A DNA stretch of 64,000 nucleotides from Streptomyces sp. B21-083 (lineage in GTDB: Bacteria; Actinomycetota; Actinomycetes; Streptomycetales; Streptomycetaceae): positions 3,162,001 through 3,226,000 of the forward strand of contig NZ_JARUND010000002.1 in assembly GCF_036898825.1 (NCBI RefSeq), written 5' to 3'. The stretch's first letter is position 1; every line of letters starts with the position of its first letter. This document shows positions 1 through 9,300 of this stretch, piece after piece. The position numbers and the translations under genes are program-made. Below the pieces are notes generated by a model. It saw only the letters and a list, made by a program, of their open reading frames with translations, did no database searches and had not been told where the DNA came from.

Positions 1-575
1 GCCGGGGCCTGGAGGCTGTACCCGTCCGGACAGGTCTGCCCGTCACGGCCCGCTGCTCCGGGCGGCCCCTGCTCGCCTTGTGGGCCTGCAGGACCGGGCC
101 CGCCCTGCGGCCCGGCCGGACCAGGGGAACCGGGGGAACCGGCCGCTCCGTCCGTACCCGCAGCCCCTGTTGGGCCGGGTGAGCCGACACCGTCCGTGCC
201 GTCCTGGCCGGGCGAACCAGAGGGGCCTGGCGAGCCTGGCTCGCCTTCCGGACCGGGCGGCCCGGGGATCGGCACCGGCACCTCCGCCCGGTCCGGGAGA
301 TCCGCGACAGCCTTCGTCGGGTCCGGTGCGACTGGCGTCTCGCCCTGTGCCTGTACCTGCGCCCGTAGTGCGCGCACGTCGCCGGCCAGCGTGCTCACCG
401 CGGTTCCGCGCTTGTCGGCCTCCTGGGCAACGGCCGTATACCGCCGGTCCGATGCCGTCCGGTCGGCGTCTACGCGGTGCCATGTCGCCCACGCGATCCC
501 GAACAGGGCGACGATCGCGCACAAGGTGGCGAGACCGCGCCAGTGCTGGACGATCGTTCGCTCTGTTCGGGTCAT
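1..575 (-). CDS. Collagen-like, membrane-anchored phage protein (partial, runs off left edge)
   Basis: An open frame starts at ATG 575 and continues past the left edge, giving at least 191 residues. The ATG overlaps the TGA of the upstream gene (ATGA), and a GGAGGA ribosome site lies at 587-592. The N-terminus is basic and is followed by one hydrophobic segment at about residues 15-32. A charged helical stretch (about 36-78) comes next, then a Pro-rich linker. From about residue 105 to 180 there are Gly-X-Y triplets rich in Pro, Glu, Gln and Asp, as in collagen-like phage and bacterial proteins. The last visible residues (CPDGYSL) leave the repeat. It is the last visible gene of the late operon, next to the holin. 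A type II membrane protein or virion fibre is possible; its role is unknown. Confidence 0.8.
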   Translation of the reverse strand, partial: MTRTERTIVQHWRGLATLCAIVALFGIAWATWHRVDADRTASDRRYTAVAQEADKRGTAVSTLAGDVRALRAQVQAQGETPVAPDPTKAVADLPDRAEVPVPIPGPPGPEGEPGSPGPSGSPGQDGTDGVGSPGPTGAAGTDGAAGSPGSPGPAGPQGGPGPAGPQGEQGPPGAAGRDGQTCPDGYSLQAP

Positions 576-844
576 GGGGGCGGGGTTCCTCCGAGTCGAA
601 TGATCTCTATCTCAAGCTTCGTCATCCTGATGAGGTCGTCGTGCCGCTGCTGACGCAGGACGCCGACCTCGGTCTGCGCGGCCGTCAACTCAGCTGTCTT
701 CCGGATCACTTCCTCTTGAACCTGGTCGGTCACCGAGTTGAACCGCGTCGTGGAGTTCTCGCCGCGTTTCCCCACGTACACCACCACCGAGCCGATGAGC
801 CCAGCCACGCACGCCAGGACCGCGCCGATGGTGGTGTCGGTCAA
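572..844 (-). CDS. Small phage membrane protein with coiled coil (lysis region)
   Basis: This 90-residue protein has one N-terminal hydrophobic segment (about residues 6-24, [17 protein letters not shown]). A long charged, heptad-like helix (about 28-80) follows. The chosen start is TTG 844, with GGGAG a few bases upstream; no better start is in frame. It lies between the holin-like gene and the collagen-like gene and overlaps the latter by ATGA. One membrane segment plus a coiled coil beside a holin and amidase suggests a lysis accessory protein or second holin-type protein. That role is inferred from position only. Confidence 0.65.
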   Translation of the reverse strand: MTDTTIGAVLACVAGLIGSVVVYVGKRGENSTTRFNSVTDQVQEEVIRKTAELTAAQTEVGVLRQQRHDDLIRMTKLEIEIIRLGGTPPP

Positions 845-853
845 GGTGGCTCC

Positions 854-1048
854 CTACAGGTTGCGCGAGGAAGGGCCCGTCTGCCGGTTGGGCACGGCGT
901 AGGTGATGCCCCACGCGCCGAGGACAGCGAGCACGATGGTGACGCCCTCCCCTGTCGACAGGGCTCCGTCCTGTACGGCGGTGACCGCCGCGGTGGCGCC
1001 GGCGGCGATACCGGCAACGATGCTCTTGGCGATGCTGGAGATCTTCAT
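854..1048 (-). CDS. Holin-like protein
   Basis: This 64-residue protein starts at ATG 1048 with an AGGAGG site just upstream. It has two hydrophobic stretches (about residues 6-26 and 34-52) separated by a short polar turn, and a polar basic tail. This is the size and topology of small phage holins that let the endolysin through the membrane. It sits directly downstream of the amidase gene, with a 10-base gap, and upstream of another small membrane protein. The amidase lacks a signal peptide and would need a holin. Function is assigned from topology and position, since holins have little sequence conservation. Confidence 0.7.
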   Translation of the reverse strand: MKISSIAKSIVAGIAAGATAAVTAVQDGALSTGEGVTIVLAVLGAWGITYAVPNRQTGPSSRNL

Positions 1049-1058
1049 GGGATGCCTC

Positions 1059-1841
1059 CTAGTTGGCGAGCCTGGCGGCGAGTTTCGCCGCGACCTTCTC
1101 GGCGATGGCCTCGGCGAGCACGGGGCTCGCGGCGATGGCCTGCACCTGCGCGTCGGTGAGCGCGACCGGCTTCGCGGCGACCGCCTTCGCGACCCGGTCC
1201 ACGTCGCTGTTCTCCAGCACGCCGCCGCCCGCGATCAGCTTGTTCGCCGTCGCCAGCGCGACCTTGTCGATGTCCTCAGTGGTGAGTGCCACGTCGTCCT
1301 CCTCGGTGGTGGTGCCGGCCGCGCGGGCGACGATGCCCGGGAACACGACCTTGTAGAACTGGTCCACGCGGGCGTCGCCTGGGCACGAGTGCGCCGATGG
1401 GTTCCATGCGTTGAACAGGCGGTGAAAGCCGAAGCCCGGGTCGCTCTCGCTGCGGCAGATCCGCAGGGGGATGCCGTGCTCCTGGTGCAGCCACACGCCG
1501 AGCTTGATGAGTGCCTCGACCTGCGAGGCCGTCCACGGATCTGACGCCTGCAAGTTCGACGCGGACTCCAGCGACACCGCGCCTGTGCCGTCCGCCCGCA
1601 GGTTCGCGGCAGCGTTCGCATCCGCGCGGGTCTGCGTGCCGATGAACTGGCCGAGGCTCCCGTCGTAGCCGAGCCCGAAGTGCGACTCCAGGTTGGTGGA
1701 GTCCCGCCAGTACTCGTAGGTCCGTTGCGGCGTCCACGGGGCGACGATGCTGTGCACGATGAACTGCGTAGGTCGGATCGCCGGTTGCGAGTCGGACTCG
1801 GGTTGGAGCTCCATCCTGGTGGCGCCGGGGTACCAGGCCAT
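1059..1841 (-). CDS. Endolysin, N-acetylmuramoyl-L-alanine amidase
   Basis: This 260-residue protein of the Amidase_2/PGRP type would cleave the bond between muramic acid and L-alanine in peptidoglycan. Visible family signatures are an early VHSIV segment giving the first zinc histidine, a SHFGLGYDGSLGQFI segment, and a late HSCPGDARVDQF segment giving the second histidine and the cysteine. The last 80 residues are Ala-rich and helical, perhaps an oligomerisation or wall-binding tail. ATG 1841 is preferred over ATG 1856 because TGGAGG sits right before it. There is no signal peptide, so release depends on the holin encoded next to it. The order sialidase, amidase, holin is typical of the end of a late operon. 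Confidence 0.85.
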   Translation of the reverse strand: MAWYPGATRMELQPESDSQPAIRPTQFIVHSIVAPWTPQRTYEYWRDSTNLESHFGLGYDGSLGQFIGTQTRADANAAANLRADGTGAVSLESASNLQASDPWTASQVEALIKLGVWLHQEHGIPLRICRSESDPGFGFHRLFNAWNPSAHSCPGDARVDQFYKVVFPGIVARAAGTTTEEDDVALTTEDIDKVALATANKLIAGGGVLENSDVDRVAKAVAAKPVALTDAQVQAIAASPVLAEAIAEKVAAKLAARLAN

Positions 1842-1903
1842 CAGACCTCCAGACATGACGAAAGCCCCGGCCGGATGGCGCGGGGCAGCGGGGTGGGCGA
1901 GCG

Positions 1904-2974
1904 TCAGAGTTCGGCGACGGGCACGGCGACCAGCTCGATGCGGTCATACGGCCCCCAGTCGCCGGTCTCGTACAGCAGGCCGACCGTCGCCGGGTCGAGC
2001 ATCGCCATCGAGGAGTACGCGGCGTGCAACCCGGAGATTTTGCGGCAGGTCCACCAGGTGCGGCCGCCGTCGTCGCTCCGGCGGATCACCATCGTGACGC
2101 GCCCGTCAGGATGCTCCGGCCCCGCGTACAGCAGCGGGCCGCCCGGTACCTGCAGGAGACTGCCGTGCACGACCGGCGTGGTGATCGTCCCCTGTACCCG
2201 GTAGGCGGACTGCACGGTCGTGCCTCCGTCGGCGGAATAGGTGTCCGCACGGGTGCCGGCCACCGTGCCGCCCTGGTCACGGGCGTTGAAGTACAGCCGC
2301 CCATCAGGGAGTTCGGCCACGCACGATTCGTTTTCGTTCAGGGCGCCGGTCGGGTTCGACGAGGTGAAGGTGACCTGCCAGGTGTGGCCGCCGTTGTCCG
2401 AGACGATGGCGTGCGCCCCCAAATACTTGCCCTCCGCCCCCGTGTCCGTACTCCCCGACGCGGGGGCCCGGGAGTGGTTGGCCGGGATGACGAGCCGTCC
2501 CGGGTGGGCGCCGCCGGTGACCGTGACACCGCGGCCGGGACCGGTCGCGTACCAGCGCATCCACGGCGCCTTCACCTGGGTGGTGATGTCGACGGGCGTG
2601 GACCAGGTGGCACCGGAGTCCACGCTGCGCTGGACATACACCTGCCGGGTCGCCAGCCCCTTCATGATGTCCGCCTCGGTCACGGTGCCCGAGTGGCCGC
2701 ACGACACCAGGACGAGATCCCCGGACGCCGGATCGGTCACGACCACCGGATTGCCGGCGGTGTTGGCGCCGTGGCTCGTGACGACCGACAGCGGTCCCCA
2801 GGTGGCGCCCCCGTCGACGGAGCGGCGGGACACGATGTCGATCTCGCCGCTGTCGGCGCTGCTGGCCTTACGGCCCTCCGCGATGGCGAGGAGCGTGCCG
2901 TCGGGGGCGAGGGTGAGGACGGGGATGCGGTAGGCGGCGTAGCCGTCGCCGTTTGCGGTGAACGGGACCGACAC
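1904..2974 (-). CDS. Sialidase (neuraminidase)-like protein in tail/lysis region
   Basis: This 356-residue six-bladed propeller sialidase (BNR/Asp-box family) hydrolyses terminal nonulosonic acid residues. Features seen: YRIP near the N-terminus (first arginine of the triad); four Asp boxes of the form S-x-D/N-x-G-x-T-W (SVDGGATW, SVDSGATW, SDNGGHTW, SDDGGRTW); NENESC; YFNARD; AYSSM; and LLYETGDWGPYDRIEL near the end, which carries the Tyr/Glu part of the site. GTG 2974 is chosen because GAGAGG precedes it and it does not overlap the upstream gene. There is no signal peptide or membrane segment. Its place between tail genes and the endolysin suggests a virion-associated receptor- or wall-degrading enzyme. 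A cargo gene acting inside the host is less likely. Confidence 0.85.
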   Translation of the reverse strand: MSVPFTANGDGYAAYRIPVLTLAPDGTLLAIAEGRKASSADSGEIDIVSRRSVDGGATWGPLSVVTSHGANTAGNPVVVTDPASGDLVLVSCGHSGTVTEADIMKGLATRQVYVQRSVDSGATWSTPVDITTQVKAPWMRWYATGPGRGVTVTGGAHPGRLVIPANHSRAPASGSTDTGAEGKYLGAHAIVSDNGGHTWQVTFTSSNPTGALNENESCVAELPDGRLYFNARDQGGTVAGTRADTYSADGGTTVQSAYRVQGTITTPVVHGSLLQVPGGPLLYAGPEHPDGRVTMVIRRSDDGGRTWWTCRKISGLHAAYSSMAMLDPATVGLLYETGDWGPYDRIELVAVPVAEL

Positions 2975-2988
2975 AGGGGGGTGTCCTC

Positions 2989-3582
2989 TCAGACGAACCG
3001 CTCGACGAGCTGCCGGGCGGTGAGGGTGTTGGAGGCGCTGGCCGCAGCCCACTGGGCGGTGAGGACCAAGTCGTTCGCCGCGGTGGTGTCGCGGGTGATG
3101 GCGCCGTCGCTGGACGCCAGCTGCACGTCGCCCACCGAACCGGCCTGCGTCCAGTTGCGGATCTCGTGGAAGTCCGCGTACCAGGTGCCGCTGCCGCCGG
3201 TGGTCAGGCAGACGACGTTCCCGCGGACGTGGAATTCCTTGAAGGTCTGCCCGGTGCCGGACGCGGGGGTGGGGCCCATCGTGGCCAGCGCGGTGCCGGC
3301 GACCCCGCCGATCCGCAGGCGCCAGGTGAGGTTTGTGGACGCGAGGAAGCTGATGTTCCCGAACGCGGTGATGCGGTAGATCGAGCCGACCGCGGCCTGG
3401 GCGGCGGGGATGGAGTAGACGGCTACGACCGTCTCGGTGGTCGTGTTGGCGACGGTGGTCGACGCGGAGGAGTTGACGGCGTTGCGGAGTGCCTGGAACT
3501 GGTCGCGCAGTTCGGTGTTCACGAGCGTGGCGGTGACGACCTCACCGGAAACCCACGTGCGGGGCGCTGCAATGATCGACAT
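2989..3582 (-). CDS. Minor tail / tail fibre protein
   Basis: This 197-residue protein begins with a stretch (PRTWVSGEVVTATLVNTELRDQ) of a kind that recurs at the N-terminus of actinophage tail-tip and fibre proteins. The rest is rich in Ser, Thr, Gly and small hydrophobics, in short beta-strand-like segments without charged runs. That fits a receptor-binding or baseplate beta-sandwich. It starts at ATG 3582, which is also where the upstream gene ends. It lies between the tail-tip genes and the sialidase-like gene, so it may be the partner that displays the sialidase. The exact role is inferred. Confidence 0.6.
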   Translation of the reverse strand: MSIIAAPRTWVSGEVVTATLVNTELRDQFQALRNAVNSSASTTVANTTTETVVAVYSIPAAQAAVGSIYRITAFGNISFLASTNLTWRLRIGGVAGTALATMGPTPASGTGQTFKEFHVRGNVVCLTTGGSGTWYADFHEIRNWTQAGSVGDVQLASSDGAITRDTTAANDLVLTAQWAAASASNTLTARQLVERFV

Positions 3583-4022
3583 CAGCTGTCCCCGTCCTGC
3601 GCCTCAGCGGCGGCCTGCGCCTCCAGGAGGCGCCGCTCCGCCTGCCAGCGGACATCCGCCGGGTGGTACCAGAACTGGTGGCGCCTGGGCTGGTGGTCGA
3701 TCTGTGCCTCGATGGCGTCGGGGAAGGCGGGGAAGACGACGGGGTGCCAGCCGTCCACGCAGACGGTGCACAGCATGTGCGGGTCGGTGGGGCTGACGAC
3801 GTGCCCGGCACCGCAGTCGCATTCGGCGATCCACCGGCCGGCGTCGATGCGCGCATACAGCGGCTCCGAGGTCTGCTCGCGCGGGATGTCGGGCAGACGC
3901 CGTTGTGTGTGGATCTCCGTCCACCGCAGAACTCGCTCGCCCGCCGGCAGCCCGTCCCACACATCGGCGGGCATGGTGGGTGGGGGCAGGTAGAAGGTTT
4001 CGGCACGCTGCACGGCGACCAT
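3582..4022 (-). CDS. Hypothetical tail-region protein with a Cys cluster
   Basis: This 146-residue protein of unknown function sits between two tail genes. It has a cysteine cluster in its middle (ECDCGAGH, then 10 residues later MLCTVCVDGW), giving a CxC...CxxC pattern with a nearby His that could bind zinc. The flanks are rich in Pro, Trp and His and end in a charged Ala/Glu helix. The gene starts one base after the stop of the upstream tail gene. Its place in the tail operon suggests a small structural or assembly protein. No family was recognised. Confidence 0.55.
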   Translation of the reverse strand: MVAVQRAETFYLPPPTMPADVWDGLPAGERVLRWTEIHTQRRLPDIPREQTSEPLYARIDAGRWIAECDCGAGHVVSPTDPHMLCTVCVDGWHPVVFPAFPDAIEAQIDHQPRRHQFWYHPADVRWQAERRLLEAQAAAEAQDGDS

Positions 4023-4023
4023 G

Positions 4024-6336
4024 TCAGAACCCCAATCGGGTGGTGGTGCCGAGCACCGAGTAGGTGGAGTCGTTGAGGACCCATCGGGTGTCGAGATCGG
4101 TCCGCGAGGCGAACAGGCCGAACTTGTGCTGGTTCTGCGTGATGGTTTCGGAGTAGCCCTCGATGGTGCAGGTCAGCGACGATGCCGGGGCTTCGGCGGG
4201 CAGCGAGGTGACGGTGAATGCGCTGGAGACGTCGGCGTCGAGGATCTGCCGGTAAGCGGTCAGCCCCAGCGTCGACGCTTCCAGGGGCACGGTCCGCAGC
4301 TCCGGCGGCGGGTCCGCGTACCGGGAGACGATCCAGTTCCCCCGGTCGACCATCGCCTCGTCCGTCATGGTGAACAGCTCAAGCGTCTGCTCATACGGCC
4401 CGTACGCGGCGATCGCCGCCTTGTCGGCGATCCGCGTCTGCGACCCGGTCGGCCGGGACAGCAGCAGCGTGTTGACCATCTTCTGGTCGTCGTCGGCGAG
4501 TTCGACCTCCCTCGTCTCCAGGTCCGCGTAGGCGACGGTGAAGGCAGGCACCGGGTTGCTGCGCAGCGAGCGGCCCTGGAACACCAACTGCGCCGACGAA
4601 CGCGAGGAGATGAGCCGCCCGGCCTCGGTGCGCTCCACCTCCCGCATGTGGTCCAGTGCGCTGGAGCCGAGGCCGGCCTGCCGCACGATCTGGCTGAACC
4701 CGCTGCCCTGCGCGAGGACGGTCATGCCCACGTAGGACGCCAGGCGTGCGACTCGCAGGTCCGCGGTCTCCCCGGTGTGGTTGTTGAGGCCGGTGGTGTA
4801 GTGGGTGGCCAGGGTCGCCGTCGTCAGCGACGTCGTCGCGTACAGGGCGACGTGCGACACAGAGCCCTGCCACAGCTGGAACCCGTTCTGGCTGGCTCCG
4901 ACGTGCAGGGTGTCCAAATTGACGAGGGTGAGGATCGCGGAGAACGTGCCGAGGCTGACCCCGTCGATCAGGATCTCTTTGGTCTCCGAGTCGTACACCA
5001 GGTGGTGCACACCGCCGTTGGCCAGGTCCACGGCGCCGACGGTGGTGGTGACGGCCCCGCCGGAAGTCGGGTTCCGGGTCTCGACGGTCAGGAACCCGGT
5101 GGCAGCGGCGAGGTAGAAGATGATGTAGCGGCCCTCGTCGGAGGTGAACACCGTCAGGATGTTCCGGCCCCGGGTGATCGTGTTGAACCAGCACTCGATC
5201 ATGACGAAGTTCGTGACGGAGGCGTCGGTGAACGCCTCACCCAAAGTCGCCCGCAGGTACTTCCCGTTGGCGCTGTCGTCCGGCGTGAAAGTGGGCGCGT
5301 TCAGTGTGTCGGCCGGGCCGCCGCTGGAATCGAAGGTCAGGCTGCCGCCCGATCCCTTCTGCTGGATGGTCAGCGAGCTGGACCCGAGGACGCCGGATTC
5401 GTCGCCGGCACTCGTCGAGTCCGAGGTCTCGCCCATCGGGTAGTAGGCGAGCGGCCCGTCCAGCAGCACCTCCTGGATGAGCATCGGCCGCAGCGCCGGC
5501 GTGCGCGACAGCCGCTTGAAAACATCAGTGCAGGTGATCGACACCGTCGAGGACAGGCCCGTCCATTTGGTGGGCCAGTCGTTGACCATGCCGAAAAACC
5601 TGGGGTGGACCTGGGCGCCGTTGCTGTCGAAAGCCGTGGCGCTGCTGGCCGCCTCGATCTGGGCGGCGTCCACCCACACGACGTCACCGGCGGCGGGTGT
5701 ACCGATCGCCCCGACACGCACCTGGTGGGAAGTCGACGTCGCGGTCCAGGACACGGTGAGCCGCTGGAACTGGTCGAACAGTGTGGACTGCGCGCCGGTC
5801 GTCACGTCCGCCACGGTCAGCCGTACAGGTGCGTCACCGGTCGGCACCCACACATAGGCGGAGAACGTGTACCGAGTGCCGATGTCCAGGCCGTAGATGA
5901 CCGGGGAGGTCATCGTCTGGGACGCCACCGCACCCCACGTGACTTTCATTGCGGTCGCACTGTCCTGCACGTGCGTGGCGTCCGTGACCCGGGTCGGCGT
6001 GCCGGAGCTCACCCACTCCGACACACCCGACTCGAACGACGGGTTGGGCATGAAGTTCTTCGACACCGTGACGACCGACACCCGGATCGGCGCGTTCTTC
6101 CTCACGTTCGGGTAGTACGGGCTACCGGTCCGCGACGAAGTGAACCGACCGTCGGAGTTGTCCAGCACGAGGCTGCATGTGCTGGGCTGGGTCTCCGACT
6201 GCTCGGTCTGTGATCCCCGGTTGTCGATCCTGATGCCCGAGGATTGGATGTCGACGTACTGGGTGATGTCGGTCCAGGTGATGCTGCTGTCGGTGATCGT
6301 GTTCCCGAACCCGACCTCCACCGCACACCGCGTCAT
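4024..6336 (-). CDS. Large tail-tip/minor tail protein with LamG-like domain
   Basis: This 770-residue protein lies immediately downstream of the tape measure gene. That is where actinophages encode the distal tail and tail-hub proteins. The N-terminus (about residues 1-90, WTDITQYVDIQSSGIRI and CSLVLDNSDGRFT) resembles phage tail-hub domains. The middle (about residues 330-500) looks like a laminin-G/concanavalin jelly roll: MGETSDS, IECWFNT, HHLVYDSE, LHVGASQNGFQLWQGSVSHVALY. Such domains are often used for carbohydrate binding. The C-terminal third contains a RIADKAAIAAYG region found in many tail proteins. It is likely part of the baseplate that contacts the cell wall. Start ATG 6336. Confidence 0.78.
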   Translation of the reverse strand: MTRCAVEVGFGNTITDSSITWTDITQYVDIQSSGIRIDNRGSQTEQSETQPSTCSLVLDNSDGRFTSSRTGSPYYPNVRKNAPIRVSVVTVSKNFMPNPSFESGVSEWVSSGTPTRVTDATHVQDSATAMKVTWGAVASQTMTSPVIYGLDIGTRYTFSAYVWVPTGDAPVRLTVADVTTGAQSTLFDQFQRLTVSWTATSTSHQVRVGAIGTPAAGDVVWVDAAQIEAASSATAFDSNGAQVHPRFFGMVNDWPTKWTGLSSTVSITCTDVFKRLSRTPALRPMLIQEVLLDGPLAYYPMGETSDSTSAGDESGVLGSSSLTIQQKGSGGSLTFDSSGGPADTLNAPTFTPDDSANGKYLRATLGEAFTDASVTNFVMIECWFNTITRGRNILTVFTSDEGRYIIFYLAAATGFLTVETRNPTSGGAVTTTVGAVDLANGGVHHLVYDSETKEILIDGVSLGTFSAILTLVNLDTLHVGASQNGFQLWQGSVSHVALYATTSLTTATLATHYTTGLNNHTGETADLRVARLASYVGMTVLAQGSGFSQIVRQAGLGSSALDHMREVERTEAGRLISSRSSAQLVFQGRSLRSNPVPAFTVAYADLETREVELADDDQKMVNTLLLSRPTGSQTRIADKAAIAAYGPYEQTLELFTMTDEAMVDRGNWIVSRYADPPPELRTVPLEASTLGLTAYRQILDADVSSAFTVTSLPAEAPASSLTCTIEGYSETITQNQHKFGLFASRTDLDTRWVLNDSTYSVLGTTTRLGF

Positions 6337-6348
6337 CGCGCCACCCCC

Positions 6349-9300
6349 CTACGCCAGTCCGAGGTCGGCGCCGCCTCGGGCGCGCTTGAACTCCAGCAGC
6401 ACTGTCTGGATCTGCCGGCCGACCGCGACCGGATCCAGCACCGTGCCGTCGACGTGGATATGGATCTGCACCGGCCCCGCCCCGCCGCTGGCGGCGACGG
6501 CCGGACGACCGGCGACGGGACGCATCGCAGCCGCCCGCCCGGTCATCCGCCCGGCGACCGCCCGCATCGCACTGTCCACGTGCGGCAGTCCCTGCAGCAC
6601 ACCGACCGCCACACCCCGCGCGGTGTTGATGCCGTCCGGGATCATCTTCTTCGCGGGGCTCGCGATGCCGAGGGCCTTACGGAGTGCCTTCTGCATCGCG
6701 AGGGCGATCTTCTGCATCACCCGCTCAAGGTCCGCCTGCTGGGACTCCAGCCCCTTCAGGAAGCCCTTGCTGGCGTTCTTGCCCGCGTCATACAGGCGGT
6801 CCGCCCCTATCTCACCCAGACTCCGCGTGGCGGTGTCCAGCCCGTACTGGGTCTTGTTGATCGACGTCAGGGTGGCCTTGTCCGCTTCGGCGAGGGCCGC
6901 CGCGTAGGTGTAGCCCTCCTCGGGGCCCATGTCGAGGACCTGCCGCAGCAGCGTCTTGTTCAGGCCCCGGGCGGCCAACTTCTTGATGTACGCCGTGAAC
7001 CGCCGGATCTTCGACAGCTTGTCGCCCATGGCCTTCTTGATGGTGCCGCCGGTCACGACGTTCAGCCCGAGACTCCCGAGCTGGGCGCCGCTGCGGGCGT
7101 TGCCCATCACGTTGCCCGCGTAGGCCTTGGCCTCTGCGATTTTCGCAGCGATCTTGTCCCGCCGGGCTGCGAGAGACAGCAGCCGGTTCGTCTGCGCGGT
7201 GACCATCTTGATGAGACCGGACTCTTTGCGCCCGGAGAAAGCTGCCCTGATGTCCTTCGCCAGGTCGGCCGCCGTCGAGCGGATCTTGTCGCGGGAACTT
7301 GTCAGTCCCACGATCAGGCCCCGGCCGGCGTCTTTCGCGAGCGCCGTGGTCTTCTTCGACGGCGACCGGATCTCCAGTTCCTCACGGATCCCCGCCGTGA
7401 CCGCTGCCGCCATCTGTCGGGCCCCGGCCAGCACCAGGCCGGATGAGCCGGTCATCCCGCCGGCGAGGCCCTGCGCGACCGCTGCCCCGGCGCCGCCCAC
7501 ACCCTGGCCGTCGCCGAGCTTGTCGGCGTTGATGGCCTCGATCAGCGACCGGTACTTCGCCGTCGACCGGGCGTTGATCATGTACTCGCCGTTGGAGGCG
7601 TTGATGGGGATGCTGTCCGAGGTGCCCGTACCTGGGCCCTTGATCGGGCCGCCGCCGGGGAATCCGATCGGGCCGCCGGTCGCGTAGTCCCGCTTCGCGA
7701 CCGGGACCTTGCTGCCCGACTGGACCGACGTGAACTTCGTGACGACGTAGGTGGTGGCCGTCTTGCCGTCCACGTTGTCGAGCTCGGCGCGGGCCCTGCG
7801 GATCTTCGCTTCGAGGTCCGAGATCTCCGCCCGGACCTTCGCCCTACGCGAGTCGGGTACCGAGGCCAGCTTGCCCTTGGCCGCCTTGAGCTTGGCGTCC
7901 AGGTCCTCCAGGTTGCCCTTGAGTTTGGCCGTCTTGTCGGGGGTCTTGAGGATCTGGTTCGCGAGCGACTGCGCTTCGGCCTTGGTCAGGCCCATCGCCT
8001 GTGCGGCCTCGATCAGCTTCGTGCGGCCTTTGGTGTAGATGCCGTTGACGGTCGCCCACGACGCACCGGACTCCCGCGCCGACGCGGTCGCCTCATCCGT
8101 TTTCGCGGCCAAGTCGTTGAGCGCGGTCGCCGCCGCCCGCGACTTCTCACCGGCCAGGTCCAGCTTCCCGCCGTGCATGTCGAGGACGCCGGCGTTCTCC
8201 TTGGCCGCCTTCGCCGCCGCGTCGATGGACGCCTCGAACCCGATCATCCCCGACAGGCCCTGGCGGTTCACATCGTTGAGCGCGACGATGCTCTGCCGCA
8301 GCCCGTCCGCAGACGCCTTCTGCGCGGCGAGCGCCGCCTGCGTCTTCTGCGCCTGCGCACCGAACAGTCCCTGCGCCTGGGCGGCGAGCTGCGCCTCGAA
8401 CGCCTGGTCGGCGAGCGCCGCCTTGTAGTCGCCGAGCTCCGCGCGGAGTTCGGCGGTGGTCATGCCCTGTTTGCGCATGGACGCGGCGACCCGGTCGAAC
8501 GCCTGCTTGGCGAGGTCCGCCTTGCCGCCCTGCACCAGTCCGGCGAGCGCCTTGTCGACCCCGTCGAGGTCTTCCTTCGCCTTCTTCACCGGCGTGGAGT
8601 CCATGCCGATCAGCGAGGTCAGAGTCTGCTGGATGCCCTCCGCATTGCTCGGACGGGCCAGCACGCGAAGCGAGTCGGCGAGACCGCCGAGGTCCTTGCC
8701 GTACGCCCGTGCAGCCTCGCCGCCCACCTTGCCGGTCTGTGCCAGCTTGCCCAGGCTGGTCGTCAGCCGGTCCACGTCCGGCGGCGCCTGCTCGCCCATG
8801 GCCGACAGTGAGCTCAGAGCGAGGACGAGCAGCCCAATGCCTGTGCCCGCCAGCGCGATCTTCGCGCCACGGGACAGCGCACCGATCGAGGCGGTCACCG
8901 CAGCCAGTCGGCCAGGCGCCGCCGCAGCGGCGGTCTGCATCGCAACAAGCTGGATCGCGAACCCGGCCAGAGCAGTCCGTGCCGCAGCCATGCCGAGCGC
9001 CGCCGCCTTCACGACTTTCAGGGCCAACGCCAGCTGCAGGAATGCGGAGATCGCCGACGGCGGCACCGCCGACACGAGGTGCGCCAGAACCCCGACCACA
9101 TCGAGGAGTCCAACGCCAACGTCGGATCCCGCCTGCAGCACGTTGATGAGCGCGGTGCCCACGCTCGACAGGACGCCTGCGACCCGGGGCCCCTGGGCGG
9201 ACGCCCAGGTCATGAACTTGGTGACGTTCCCGCCGACCTGCCCAGAGTCCGAGGTGCGCAGCAGGCGGATCAGCCCGTCGTTCGCCTTGGCCAGGGCGCC

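Noticed and set aside
196..603. Plus-strand Gly/Pro-rich frame as the collagen-like gene
   Set aside because: The plus frame shows Gly-Pro repeats only as a mirror of the true minus-strand Gly-X-Y frame, which has a start, ribosome site, membrane segment and ATGA overlap with its neighbour.
1904..2974. Sialidase as a secreted host virulence or scavenging enzyme
   Set aside because: No signal peptide is present at GTG 2974 or upstream, and the gene is embedded in the phage late operon between a tail gene and the endolysin.
4021..6213. Long plus-strand open frame (730 residues) opposite the tail-tip gene
   Set aside because: It mirrors the real minus-strand gene in high-GC DNA, is rich in Arg/Gly/Val/Asp, and has no domain pattern. 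Similar shadows at 8456-10876, 13223-15967 and 46908-49622 were rejected for the same reason.
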